DNA from: an uncultured Candidatus Saccharibacteria bacterium
Lineage (GTDB): Bacteria; Patescibacteriota; Saccharimonadia; Saccharimonadales; Saccharimonadaceae
Length of the DNA: 64,000 nt
Reading direction: 5' to 3'
NCBI GenBank assembly: GCA_937906385.1
Contig: CALCYQ010000004.1
Location: forward strand, 310,001-374,000
The position numbers and the translations under genes are program-made. Below the pieces are notes generated by a model. It saw only the letters and a list, made by a program, of their open reading frames with translations. It was not told the origin of the DNA and did no database searches. Within the stretch, counting starts at the first letter, position 1, and the number at the start of each line of letters is the position of its first letter. Shown piece after piece: positions 25,515 through 32,681 of this stretch.

Positions 25515-26048
25515 ATGAAGAGGAAGAAAACTGCGGATAAACATTATTTTGCACGTATCTGTCGCACGCTCGGTCGTTTCTCGATGTGCGCCGGCGCGAT
25601 TCTAGCATTAGGTATGATTATTTTGGGCATTTTGCGCGCTACGCAACCCGCCATTAACACTCAGCTTTCCGAGTCTTACCGTGCCATCAATAACTCTTCC
25701 GTCGACAGTCTTCCTTCCGTCACAAATAATCACGCTTCCGGCTTTAATCTCGGCGCCGCCATGTTGGCTATCGCCGTCTCGGCTGGCATCATCCTTTTCT
25801 TCGCTCAAGCGCTCAAAAGCTACAACTCCTCCATCCGCAAAGCCATCGCCAAGGTCGCCGAGCTCGCTCATTTGCCAATCTTCATCGTCGAGCTTGCGCT
25901 CACGCTGATTTTCTGGGTTATTACCATCTTATTCATGTTCCAAGACCTACCAGTTTTCAGCCTCTACATCTTTATTACCTTCATCATTAATGAATTATTG
26001 TTCATTTTTGCTTGGCTATCTTACGGTCGTCCGGTTTATACCTTATAA
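25515..26048 (+). CDS. Polytopic membrane protein, unknown function
   Basis: 177 residues with four predicted membrane helices: about 20-42 (FSMCAGAILALGMIILGIL), 77-97 (AAMLAIAVSAGIILFFA), 117-139 (PIFIVELALTLIFWVITILF) and 147-170. An extracytoplasmic loop of about 35 polar residues lies between helices 1 and 2. No family recognised. Leaderless: TAGAAT, 6 nt, ATG. It sits 20 bp after the phosphomannomutase-like gene but appears to have its own promoter. Confidence 0.72.
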   Translation: MKRKKTADKHYFARICRTLGRFSMCAGAILALGMIILGILRATQPAINTQLSESYRAINNSSVDSLPSVTNNHASGFNLGAAMLAIAVSAGIILFFAQALKSYNSSIRKAIAKVAELAHLPIFIVELALTLIFWVITILFMFQDLPVFSLYIFITFIINELLFIFAWLSYGRPVYTL

Positions 26049-26087
26049 TTCCCTCCATTTTCATCTTGCTTATGTTAAAATATAAGC

Positions 26088-26876
26088 ATGACTAGTCCTC
26101 GCAAAACTTATATTATCGCTAACTGGAAGATGAACTTCACTCCGGGTGAAGCTAGTCTCTATTTGAATCGCTTACAAAAGCGCATTCCAGCTGGCCGCAA
26201 CCCACAAGTTGTTCTCGCTGCGCCTACCGTAGCACTTCAAACTTTATCTCTGCAAATTGACCGCCGTCAGTGCAAACTTGCCGCACAAAATTTCTACTGG
26301 CGCGATTATGGCGCTTTCACTGGTGAAACTTCTATTTCTCAAATTCGCAGTTTTGTGGATTACGCTCTCGTCGGACATTCCGAACGTCGCTATATCTTTA
26401 ACGAGTCACAAGAGGATATCGCGCAGAAAGTTGCCGCCGCTATTCGTAACGGCGTCACCCCCGTGCTCTGCATCGGCGAGACCGCACTCGAACGCAAAGA
26501 TGGCGAAACCGCTGCCGCCATTTACAATCAACTTACCAGCGGCCTTCATGAAGTTAGTAAAGAGGACATTTCTAAAGTAATTATTGCCTACGAACCAGTT
26601 TGGGCAATTTCCAGCAACAAAAACGCCAAACCGGCCAAACCAGCCGACATTGAAAAAGCTCAGATGATTATTCGCCAAGATCTCGCGCATCTCTACGGCA
26701 AAGACATCGCCGAAGCCGTGCCGATTCTCTATGGTGGCTCCGTTAATGCCGACACTGCTGCCGGCTACCTCGAAATCGAAGGCATCGATGGCCTCCTAAT
26801 CGGAGGCGCAAGTTTGATAGCAGATACATTCTGTGCTATCGTAGAGACAGCTAAAAGGATTAAAAATGAGCGATAA
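26088..26876 (+). CDS. tpiA: Triosephosphate isomerase
   Basis: 262 residues. Interconverts dihydroxyacetone phosphate and glyceraldehyde-3-phosphate in glycolysis. Motifs: IIANWKMNFT (Asn and Lys of the active site), VGHSERRYIF (catalytic His), IIAYEPVWAI (catalytic Glu; the loop-6 region follows), ILYGGSVN and DGLLIGGASL (phosphate site). Leaderless: TAAAAT, 6 nt, ATG. Its 3' end overlaps the next gene by 11 bp, so the two are co-transcribed. Confidence 0.97.
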   Translation: MTSPRKTYIIANWKMNFTPGEASLYLNRLQKRIPAGRNPQVVLAAPTVALQTLSLQIDRRQCKLAAQNFYWRDYGAFTGETSISQIRSFVDYALVGHSERRYIFNESQEDIAQKVAAAIRNGVTPVLCIGETALERKDGETAAAIYNQLTSGLHEVSKEDISKVIIAYEPVWAISSNKNAKPAKPADIEKAQMIIRQDLAHLYGKDIAEAVPILYGGSVNADTAAGYLEIEGIDGLLIGGASLIADTFCAIVETAKRIKNER

Positions 26877-27702
26877 TATAGACTATGCCGAACTAGATAA
26901 AGCCGTAAACGAAGCGATTAAATCTAATCAAGCGGCTCGTCCAGTTGCTAAGTCTACCTCAAAGCCTGTTGTAAAAAATACAACAGCTCCGCGTCCGCAT
27001 GGCCAATTCATGGATTTTGTCCGCCGCCCAGCGAACACCGCTACGAAGCCTGTTGCCCGCCCAGTCGTCGCTCCTACCGTTAAAACCACGACCGCGATTG
27101 CTAAACCGGCTGCCAAGCCAGTCGCTCGTCCAGTCGCAAAACCAGTTGCGCATCCTACTCCGCGCCCGGTTGCACATCCAGTCGCCAAGCCAGTCGCTAA
27201 AACACCAGTTCATCCAGCCGCACATCGCGCCGTTGCAACTCACCCAAATGTCGCCACTCAGATTCAGCAGCGCCAAGCTAAAACCACTCCGCAGCCGGCT
27301 ACCACTCCAACAGCAAAGCCGGTCGTCAAACCAGTTGCCAAGCCTGCGCCAAAACTAGCCGAAAAACCAATCGTACGCAAAGCTACCGAAGAAAAAGCTC
27401 CAAACGCTAACAATTATTCTCTTGGCGGCCGTTCCCCATTCTTGACTGATGCCAAGGTCGAAAAACATCCACTTGGCAAGAACATCCCAGAAACCAGTTC
27501 TTCCGCTCTCAAGAGCACCAAGAATACCTATAGCCAAAAAGCTCCTAGCAAAGCTACGCATCATGCCAAAAAGCATGTCGTTACCGAAGCACCAAAGAAG
27601 CACACGGGTTGGCTCTGGGCACTCGTCGTATTATTTGTCCTTGCCGCAGGCGGTGGCCTCGGCTACCTCGCCTACATCTTGGTATTTGCCGGCGGCTTCT
27701 AA
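26866..27702 (+). CDS. Lys/Pro/Ala repeat protein with C-terminal membrane anchor
   Basis: 278 residues. An N-terminal short helix (DYAELDKAVNEAIKSNQAAR) leads into about 130 residues of KPVA/RPVA/HPVA-type repeats, strongly basic. Then comes NYSLGGRSPFLTDAKVEKHPLG, which looks like a conserved short linear motif, a second linker, and a single C-terminal helix (WLWALVVLFVLAAGGGLGYLAYILVF). No signal peptide, so the basic repeat region is most likely cytoplasmic and the protein tail-anchored; the basic repeats could contact DNA or cell wall polymers. Shine-Dalgarno AAAGGA. Family unknown. Confidence 0.7.
   Translation: MSDNIDYAELDKAVNEAIKSNQAARPVAKSTSKPVVKNTTAPRPHGQFMDFVRRPANTATKPVARPVVAPTVKTTTAIAKPAAKPVARPVAKPVAHPTPRPVAHPVAKPVAKTPVHPAAHRAVATHPNVATQIQQRQAKTTPQPATTPTAKPVVKPVAKPAPKLAEKPIVRKATEEKAPNANNYSLGGRSPFLTDAKVEKHPLGKNIPETSSSALKSTKNTYSQKAPSKATHHAKKHVVTEAPKKHTGWLWALVVLFVLAAGGGLGYLAYILVFAGGF
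27030..27370 (+). repeat. KPVA-type tandem amino-acid repeats
   Basis: Degenerate units of 4-8 codons encoding K/R/H-P-V-A-K/R/H-P inside the preceding gene; codons vary, so selection appears to act on protein rather than DNA. Confidence 0.75.
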
Positions 27703-27716
27703 ATCTGATATAATAC

Positions 27717-27748
27717 AAACACGCTACATGATCGCATCTAGCGTGTTT
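27717..27748 (+). terminator. Terminator between the tpiA operon and tRNA-His
   Basis: Perfect 10-bp stem AAACACGCTA / TAGCGTGTTT (27717-27726, 27739-27748). A TATAAT at 27709-27714 precedes it, so a tRNA transcript starting there would contain part of the stem. Confidence 0.6.
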
Positions 27749-27754
27749 TCATGT

Positions 27755-27832
27755 GGTGGGTATAGCTCAGCTGGTTAGAGCGTCGGTTTGTGGCACCGAA
27801 GGTCGGAGGTTCGAACCCTCTTACCCACCCCA
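27755..27832 (+). tRNA. tRNA-His (anticodon GTG), CCA encoded
   Basis: Acceptor GTGGGTA/TACCCAC with the His-specific extra G-1 (27755) opposite C73; D arm AGCTCAGCTGGTTAGAGC; anticodon stem TCGGT/ACCGA with loop TTGTGGC; T arm GGAGG-TTCGAAC-CCTCT; CCA encoded. Confidence 0.96.
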
Positions 27833-27844
27833 CATATAGATATC

Positions 27845-27873
27845 AAAAAGAGCGACATTATGTCGCTCTTTTT
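27845..27873. terminator. Bidirectional terminator after tRNA-His
   Basis: Perfect 13-bp inverted repeat AAAAAGAGCGACA / TGTCGCTCTTTTT with TTA loop; also ends the minus-strand surface protein gene. Confidence 0.92.
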
Positions 27874-27885
27874 ATTGCTTAAGCC

Positions 27886-30633
27886 TTATGGCGCTAAGGT
27901 AAAGCTTCTAGTTGGAATCGCTAAACTTCTAGGCGTAACATAAACGGAGGCATTGGCACCATACAGTATGGAAGGGCTATTTGACAATCCGTTTCCGTTT
28001 GTTCTCGGAATAATCACCTGCCAGTTACCCTCCGTTCTAGAACCGACACTATTTAGAATGTTCTCCAAATTCGTGACATTAGACATATCCCATCCGCGCA
28101 TATCTATAGTAACATTCCCCGTTGCATACGCACCAACCACAGTGAAGGCGGATCGCATATTTGTTATATTTTTAGTATTCCAATTACTGACATTTATATA
28201 AACATCATTTGAGTTCATACCATTAGCCCAAAACATATCTTCAATTGTTTCAACTTTCCCCGTGTCCCAACTACTTAAGTCTAGGTAAAAATTATCAACA
28301 CTCTCACCAAATATACCAAACATACTACTAAAATCCGTTACATTTGAGGTGTTCCAAACGCCAATATTACCGATGTCTATAGTAGAAGCATTACTCGCGG
28401 CGCCATAAAATGCCGCACTCATATCCGTAACTTTTGAAGTGTCCCAATCCTCAAGACCTCTAACAATAAATTCATCAGCCTCATCCGCAGCGCCCATAAA
28501 CAAATATTTAAGGCTTGTGACATTTGGCGTATTCCAACCAGACACGTCTAATATGACACGCTTCGTTCCGGTGCCTGAAGAATCCGAACCGTAGCTCTCG
28601 AAAAGACGTTCAAAGCTTGTCATTTTCTCAAGATTCCAACCACTCATATTCACATTCATCGTCTTAACATTCGTACCGGCAGTCCAGAACATACCATTCA
28701 TTCTGGTAACATTCTTAGTGTCCCAGCCACTGAGATCTAAGTCTATCTCTTCACCATAAGATCCAATCCCCTGGAACATACAAGTCAAATCCGTCACATT
28801 GCCGACATCCCAATCCTTAATCCCTTCGATAGTATAACGCTCTACTCGAATACCAGTTACGCTAAACATATAGCTCATATTGGCTACTTTCGACGTGTTC
28901 CAGCCGGACACATTACCAATACTCCACTCCTCAGCGGCGCGTCCAGCACCTTGGAACATCGCTTGCATATTGGTCACATTCCCCATATCCCAAGAGTCTA
29001 AACCAACTATCTCATATGTTCTAGCGTTATGCCCAGACATATTAAAAGTTTGTAGGAATGATACGGCATTTTTAGTATTCATCTTCGTAACGTCTGCATA
29101 AAATGTTTCCGCATTATATCCAACACCATTAAACCAGTTCAGCATATTACGAGGCGCAATTTCATCTTTAACATTTACCGTAGTAACATCTTTGCTGAGA
29201 TTGCTATCGGAATCGTAATTACTATTGACCCAAGGAACGCTACTAACGCTCCCGTAAAATGCATTTGGATTAATTCTCCCCACACGATTACCAGCCAACT
29301 CATATTTCGAAAATACTAAAGTTTCATTACTGTCATTATTATCATTATCTTGTAACGCCCAATAATAATAGCTTTCCCACATAGCGTACAATGTCGTATC
29401 CTCATAAAACGCAGCGCTATCGCCAGGGTTATATTGCTCGCCAGAACCATCCGCTTTCGTATTCCATCCTACAAAAGCACTGTTTTCCATAGAAAATTGA
29501 TTTGACGCGATAGATATAGATTCGCCCGCTATGACAGTCTGCGGACCCATTTCGCCAGTAGCATTCTCATTCCCCTTATCATAAGCAAGGGTTACTACTT
29601 TAGGTATAGATACCTTCGATTCTATAATAATCTGATATTTATTAATGGCATTCGTACAAGCAATTGGCACGACTACCACGCCTACTACTATTATTGAAAC
29701 AATAGCAACTCGCTTCTTTCCTTTTGTCACATTAAACACTACCGCAATTATGCCAATTGAGACGCATAATACACTAATTAAAATCGTTAGATTATCTATA
29801 GTAACAGGGTTTGAGGTATCGTTTTCTAAATCGATCGTCAGACTATTTGTTACATTATAAGCGCCATCATTAAAAACTGCAGATGGCACAGTATTACTGT
29901 ACTTTATCGTTATATATACTATTGATTCATTACGGCTTTTTGCGACATTGCCGTCTTTAAAATCATATTCATAAGAAACATATTCATCACCTTTGTCCGG
30001 CGCAGACATTTCATAATCTTCATTAGTGTTATTTAAAAGAGTAACTTTATATCTAACAAAATCGCCTTCTTCTATTAATCTAATGTCGGAATAGATTTTT
30101 AAATCATCAAAAGACGCTCGCGACAATAAGGCAGCATTATCTGATATATCTTCAAGCTTAAGGCCTTTTATGCAGACTGATACACATAGAAATTCATTAT
30201 TAGAAAAAACAAAGTTTATACCAGTATATCCTGACAAGCTCGGGTACCAACTATCGATATTCTCTAGCAATTTTTCCGGAAAAACGAACTCAATATTATC
30301 GTTTACTGTTAAATCTTCATTTATTCTAATAACCCAGCCATCATTATTGTCCCTATTATCAGTAAACAACACATTGCCAGTTTCGCTATTATATACAGTC
30401 TCAATCTGAGTCTCGTCGTTCCAATCGAAATAAATCAAATCATAGTCCTCAAGAATCCAAAATGCCTCCCGCTGTTCTTGTGACATATTGTTTAGCGACC
30501 TAATCTCAGGCGCATTTATAGTCAAAACATTCTCTTCCGCCGCAAAAATACTCATAGGTGACGCTACAATTAGCAGTAAAGCAATGCTTACGGAAACAAA
30601 AAACGCTAACAACAGACCTTTTTTCGACTTCAT
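27886..30633 (-). CDS. Surface protein with DUF285/BspA-like repeats and internal membrane hairpin
   Basis: 915 residues. A signal peptide (GLLLAFFVSVSIALLLIVA) is followed by an extracytoplasmic domain to about residue 280. Two membrane helices then lie close together (LTILISVLCVSIGIIAVVF and IVSIIVVGVVVVPIACTNA) with a tiny basic loop (KGKKR). A Listeria-Bacteroides (Flg_new) repeat follows (AFVGWNTKADGSGEQYNPG...LYAMWE). The C-terminal about 480 residues are DUF285 repeats (WDTKNVTRMNGMF, WDVGNVTDLTCMF type). No sorting signal, so the double helix probably anchors it. Shine-Dalgarno AGGAAGGTGAG. Visibly more A+T-rich than its neighbours and lies between two tRNA genes, suggesting acquisition. 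Confidence 0.85.
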   Translation of the reverse strand: MKSKKGLLLAFFVSVSIALLLIVASPMSIFAAEENVLTINAPEIRSLNNMSQEQREAFWILEDYDLIYFDWNDETQIETVYNSETGNVLFTDNRDNNDGWVIRINEDLTVNDNIEFVFPEKLLENIDSWYPSLSGYTGINFVFSNNEFLCVSVCIKGLKLEDISDNAALLSRASFDDLKIYSDIRLIEEGDFVRYKVTLLNNTNEDYEMSAPDKGDEYVSYEYDFKDGNVAKSRNESIVYITIKYSNTVPSAVFNDGAYNVTNSLTIDLENDTSNPVTIDNLTILISVLCVSIGIIAVVFNVTKGKKRVAIVSIIVVGVVVVPIACTNAINKYQIIIESKVSIPKVVTLAYDKGNENATGEMGPQTVIAGESISIASNQFSMENSAFVGWNTKADGSGEQYNPGDSAAFYEDTTLYAMWESYYYWALQDNDNNDSNETLVFSKYELAGNRVGRINPNAFYGSVSSVPWVNSNYDSDSNLSKDVTTVNVKDEIAPRNMLNWFNGVGYNAETFYADVTKMNTKNAVSFLQTFNMSGHNARTYEIVGLDSWDMGNVTNMQAMFQGAGRAAEEWSIGNVSGWNTSKVANMSYMFSVTGIRVERYTIEGIKDWDVGNVTDLTCMFQGIGSYGEEIDLDLSGWDTKNVTRMNGMFWTAGTNVKTMNVNMSGWNLEKMTSFERLFESYGSDSSGTGTKRVILDVSGWNTPNVTSLKYLFMGAADEADEFIVRGLEDWDTSKVTDMSAAFYGAASNASTIDIGNIGVWNTSNVTDFSSMFGIFGESVDNFYLDLSSWDTGKVETIEDMFWANGMNSNDVYINVSNWNTKNITNMRSAFTVVGAYATGNVTIDMRGWDMSNVTNLENILNSVGSRTEGNWQVIIPRTNGNGLSNSPSILYGANASVYVTPRSLAIPTRSFTLAP

Positions 30634-30734
30634 GCCTCACCTTCCTGTTAGAATTTTTATTTTCCACAAACCACTTAAGCTTATAGTACCACAATTATGC
30701 GTTCTATACAATTTTTGTTATAATGTAATTACTC

Positions 30735-30809
30735 GCGGGTTTCATATAACGGTTATTATGTGAGTTTTCCAAACTCAACATGAGAGTTCGACTCTCTCAA
30801 CCCGCACCA
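30735..30809 (+). tRNA. tRNA-Gly (anticodon TCC), CCA encoded
   Basis: Acceptor GCGGGTT/AACCCGC, A+T-rich D stem, anticodon stem TGAGT/ACTCA with loop TTTCCAA, T arm GAGAG-TTCGACT-CTCTC, discriminator A and CCA. TATAAT lies about 15 nt upstream. The anticodon reads GGA/GGG; it is not the UGA-reading glycine tRNA of other CPR groups. Confidence 0.95.
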
Positions 30810-30810
30810 G

Positions 30811-30852
30811 AATAATTAGAAAAATGCCCGTCAGGGTATTTTTTTAATTATT
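30811..30852 (+). terminator. Terminator after tRNA-Gly
   Basis: AATAATTA...TAATTATT outer arms with inner AAAAATGCCC-GTCA-GGGTATTTTT. Confidence 0.8.
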
Positions 30853-30910
30853 CTATTGTTGAGAGAGGCGAACGCAGTTCGCCCGTGGTAGGATGGTTTA
30901 TAATAAACAT

Positions 30911-31816
30911 ATGGATAATAACACCCCCGCTAATCAATTAGACCAAGCTACCCCCACTCCAGGTCCAATCGCGCCTACCCCAAATCAAAATCCAAAACCT
31001 AAATATACGAAAATAATTCTTGTCTGTCTAATTACGGCCATCTGTCTCATTATTGGCGTCGTTGTCGTGCTTGCCAACGTCGACATGAAGCCGACTACCG
31101 ACGCAAATCCAGTCGCCGACACTAATTCGACCTCGGATATCCCTTCGGACCCAGAAAACCCAGATCCCGACCCGACCGATTCAGTCTCAAATGAGACTCC
31201 AAGCACCGACGCTCCCGCATCTATCGACTATGTCGCTCTCGGAAAAACCATCATCCCCGCTCGCGACGATAACGGTCGCATCCCCGACCATGTCCGTGGT
31301 AAAGCCGATTCGAACGTCATCGTAGTCGAATATGCCGACTTTCAATGTCCAGGCTGCGCTAGCATGATGCCTCGCATGTCCACCGTCTATGCCGAATATA
31401 AAGACCGTGTCGCCTTCGTTTTTCGCAACTATCCAATTAATGGCCACCAAAAAGCCATGCCGGCCGCCATCGCCGCCGAAAGCGCCGGCCTTCAAGGCTA
31501 TTTCTGGGAAATGACCGAAGCGCTTTATGCTAACCGCGAAACTTGGATTAATACTCCTGATTCCGGCCTTAATAGCGTCTTTCTCACCATCTTCAAACAA
31601 GTCGCCCCTAGCGGCAATACCGAAAAATTCACCAAAGACCTTACTTCAACCAACATCAAAAAGAAAATCGAATTTGATCGCACGCTTGGTTCCGCCGCCA
31701 AGCTCTCCGGCACACCGTCTATTTATGTTAACGGCGTCCTCGTCGACGATTTCACCACCTTTGATAGCTTCATCAATACCCTCAAGAAGACCATCGAGGC
31801 CGAATTAAAGAAATAA
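30911..31816 (+). CDS. Membrane-anchored DsbA-like thioredoxin-fold protein
   Basis: 301 residues. A Pro-rich cytoplasmic tail is followed by one membrane helix (IILVCLITAICLIIGVVVVLA, about 34-54), an Asp/Pro-rich linker to about 105, and a DsbA/thioredoxin_4 domain: VVEYADFQCPGCASMMPRM holds the CPGC redox pair, and GTPSIYVNG near the C-terminus is the cis-Pro loop. Likely oxidises or isomerises disulfides in exported proteins, several of which here contain paired cysteines. The ATG at 30911 is chosen because TATAAT lies 6 nt before it (leaderless). Just upstream, GGCGAAC-GCA-GTTCGCC forms a small hairpin of unknown role. Confidence 0.9.
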   Translation: MDNNTPANQLDQATPTPGPIAPTPNQNPKPKYTKIILVCLITAICLIIGVVVVLANVDMKPTTDANPVADTNSTSDIPSDPENPDPDPTDSVSNETPSTDAPASIDYVALGKTIIPARDDNGRIPDHVRGKADSNVIVVEYADFQCPGCASMMPRMSTVYAEYKDRVAFVFRNYPINGHQKAMPAAIAAESAGLQGYFWEMTEALYANRETWINTPDSGLNSVFLTIFKQVAPSGNTEKFTKDLTSTNIKKKIEFDRTLGSAAKLSGTPSIYVNGVLVDDFTTFDSFINTLKKTIEAELKK

Positions 31817-31845
31817 AAATCCCCCGGCCTTTCGACCGGGGTTTG
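31816..31845. terminator. Bidirectional terminator
   Basis: CCCCGG (31822-31827) pairs with CCGGGG (31836-31841); A-rich flank on the left gives a T run for the minus strand. Serves the DsbA-like gene and the convergent metalloprotease gene. Confidence 0.75.
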
Positions 31846-31848
31846 CGT

Positions 31849-32520
31849 TTAGTAGACTTTGGATTTTGACGGAATGCGCATAATGGTCGCGCCGAGTTTG
31901 AATGCCATGTCCATACGGCAATGCATGCAGAACTTATGCTTACCATATTTGCTACGACTAAGCGTCTCCTTCAATTCGTCAACGCTTACTACCTGTTGCA
32001 TCACGCAACCGGGCTCATCGCAGTGGTGGTTATACAGCGAATTCTTCTCGCCCGGTTTACCCTGACGATCATACGCAGCACCGAACATGTGTCCCATCTC
32101 GTGTACCATCACGTGTGCGATGCAACTCTTTAGCCACCCGGTTGCCAAATGGCGATACCTCGCGAGACCAAGCACTATCACGTGTTCGCTCTGCATCCCA
32201 AAGCAAAAGTTCAATCCCGAACCCTGCGGATACAAATCGCGCGCCGTTATTGCAATTGTATAAAGTTTCGCCGATGGCATAAAACTAGCTCTCAGCTCCT
32301 CAAAGAAGCGCACGATGCTATAGGTATCAACCTGCTGCTCGCGCTTTGTTGCACTCGCAATCGCCGCATCCATCGAAGCACCACGACGGAGCTCCTTTTT
32401 GCCATAGATATGGAAGAAACAATTCGGAAATGCATCCATGCACTCCTCTACCGCTTCCTTAATCATCAGCTCCTCTCGTTCAGTCACGTCCTTATCCCAA
32501 ACGACCAAAAAATTATACAT
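31849..32520 (-). CDS. Stand-alone cassette gene: archaemetzincin-like zinc metalloprotease
   Basis: 223 residues, no signal peptide. The zinc signature starts HEMGHMFG (140-147), then HC (166-167), CVM (172-174) and CMHC (198-201). This is the archaemetzincin order HExxHxxG...HCx4CxM...CxxC, with about 16 extra residues between the Gly and the third His. The CVM supplies the Met-turn and the four cysteines the second zinc site. Archaemetzincins are predicted aminopeptidase-like enzymes with poorly known substrates. The ATG at 32520 is chosen for AAAGGGGGG about 8 nt upstream; a TTG at 32544 overlaps that site. G-ending codons, own promoter and terminator. Confidence 0.82.
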   Translation of the reverse strand: MYNFLVVWDKDVTEREELMIKEAVEECMDAFPNCFFHIYGKKELRRGASMDAAIASATKREQQVDTYSIVRFFEELRASFMPSAKLYTIAITARDLYPQGSGLNFCFGMQSEHVIVLGLARYRHLATGWLKSCIAHVMVHEMGHMFGAAYDRQGKPGEKNSLYNHHCDEPGCVMQQVVSVDELKETLSRSKYGKHKFCMHCRMDMAFKLGATIMRIPSKSKVY

Positions 32521-32593
32521 TTTCGTCCCCCCTTTTCTGGTCAAAATCTATCTGTAAACTAGCTTGCGAGCTTATTAATTAAGCTATCATTCT

Positions 32594-32622
32594 ATTATAT
32601 CACAGATTGGCATTTTTGTCAA
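32594..32622 (-). promoter_or_regulatory. Cassette-class promoter for the metalloprotease gene
   Basis: Minus strand TTGACA (32622-32617), 17-nt spacer AAAATGCCAATCTGTGA, TATAAT (32599-32594). Leader about 65 nt, with AGCTTAATTAATAAGCT as an inverted repeat. Confidence 0.85.
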
Positions 32623-32644
32623 TCAGCACCCCTGTTATGACATC

Positions 32645-32668
32645 AAAAATCCGCGCCAAGCGCGGATC
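32645..32668 (-). terminator. Terminator of the pil operon
   Basis: ATCCGCGC-TTG-GCGCGGAT then TTTTTGA on the minus strand, 15 nt after the pilB stop. Confidence 0.9.
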
Positions 32669-32681
32669 AATAAGACTATTT

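Noticed and set aside
30859..30900. Small hairpin GGCGAAC-GCA-GTTCGCC before the DsbA-like gene as a riboswitch
   Set aside because: It lies upstream of the -10 box, so it is not in the leaderless mRNA; more likely part of the tRNA-Gly 3' region or without function.
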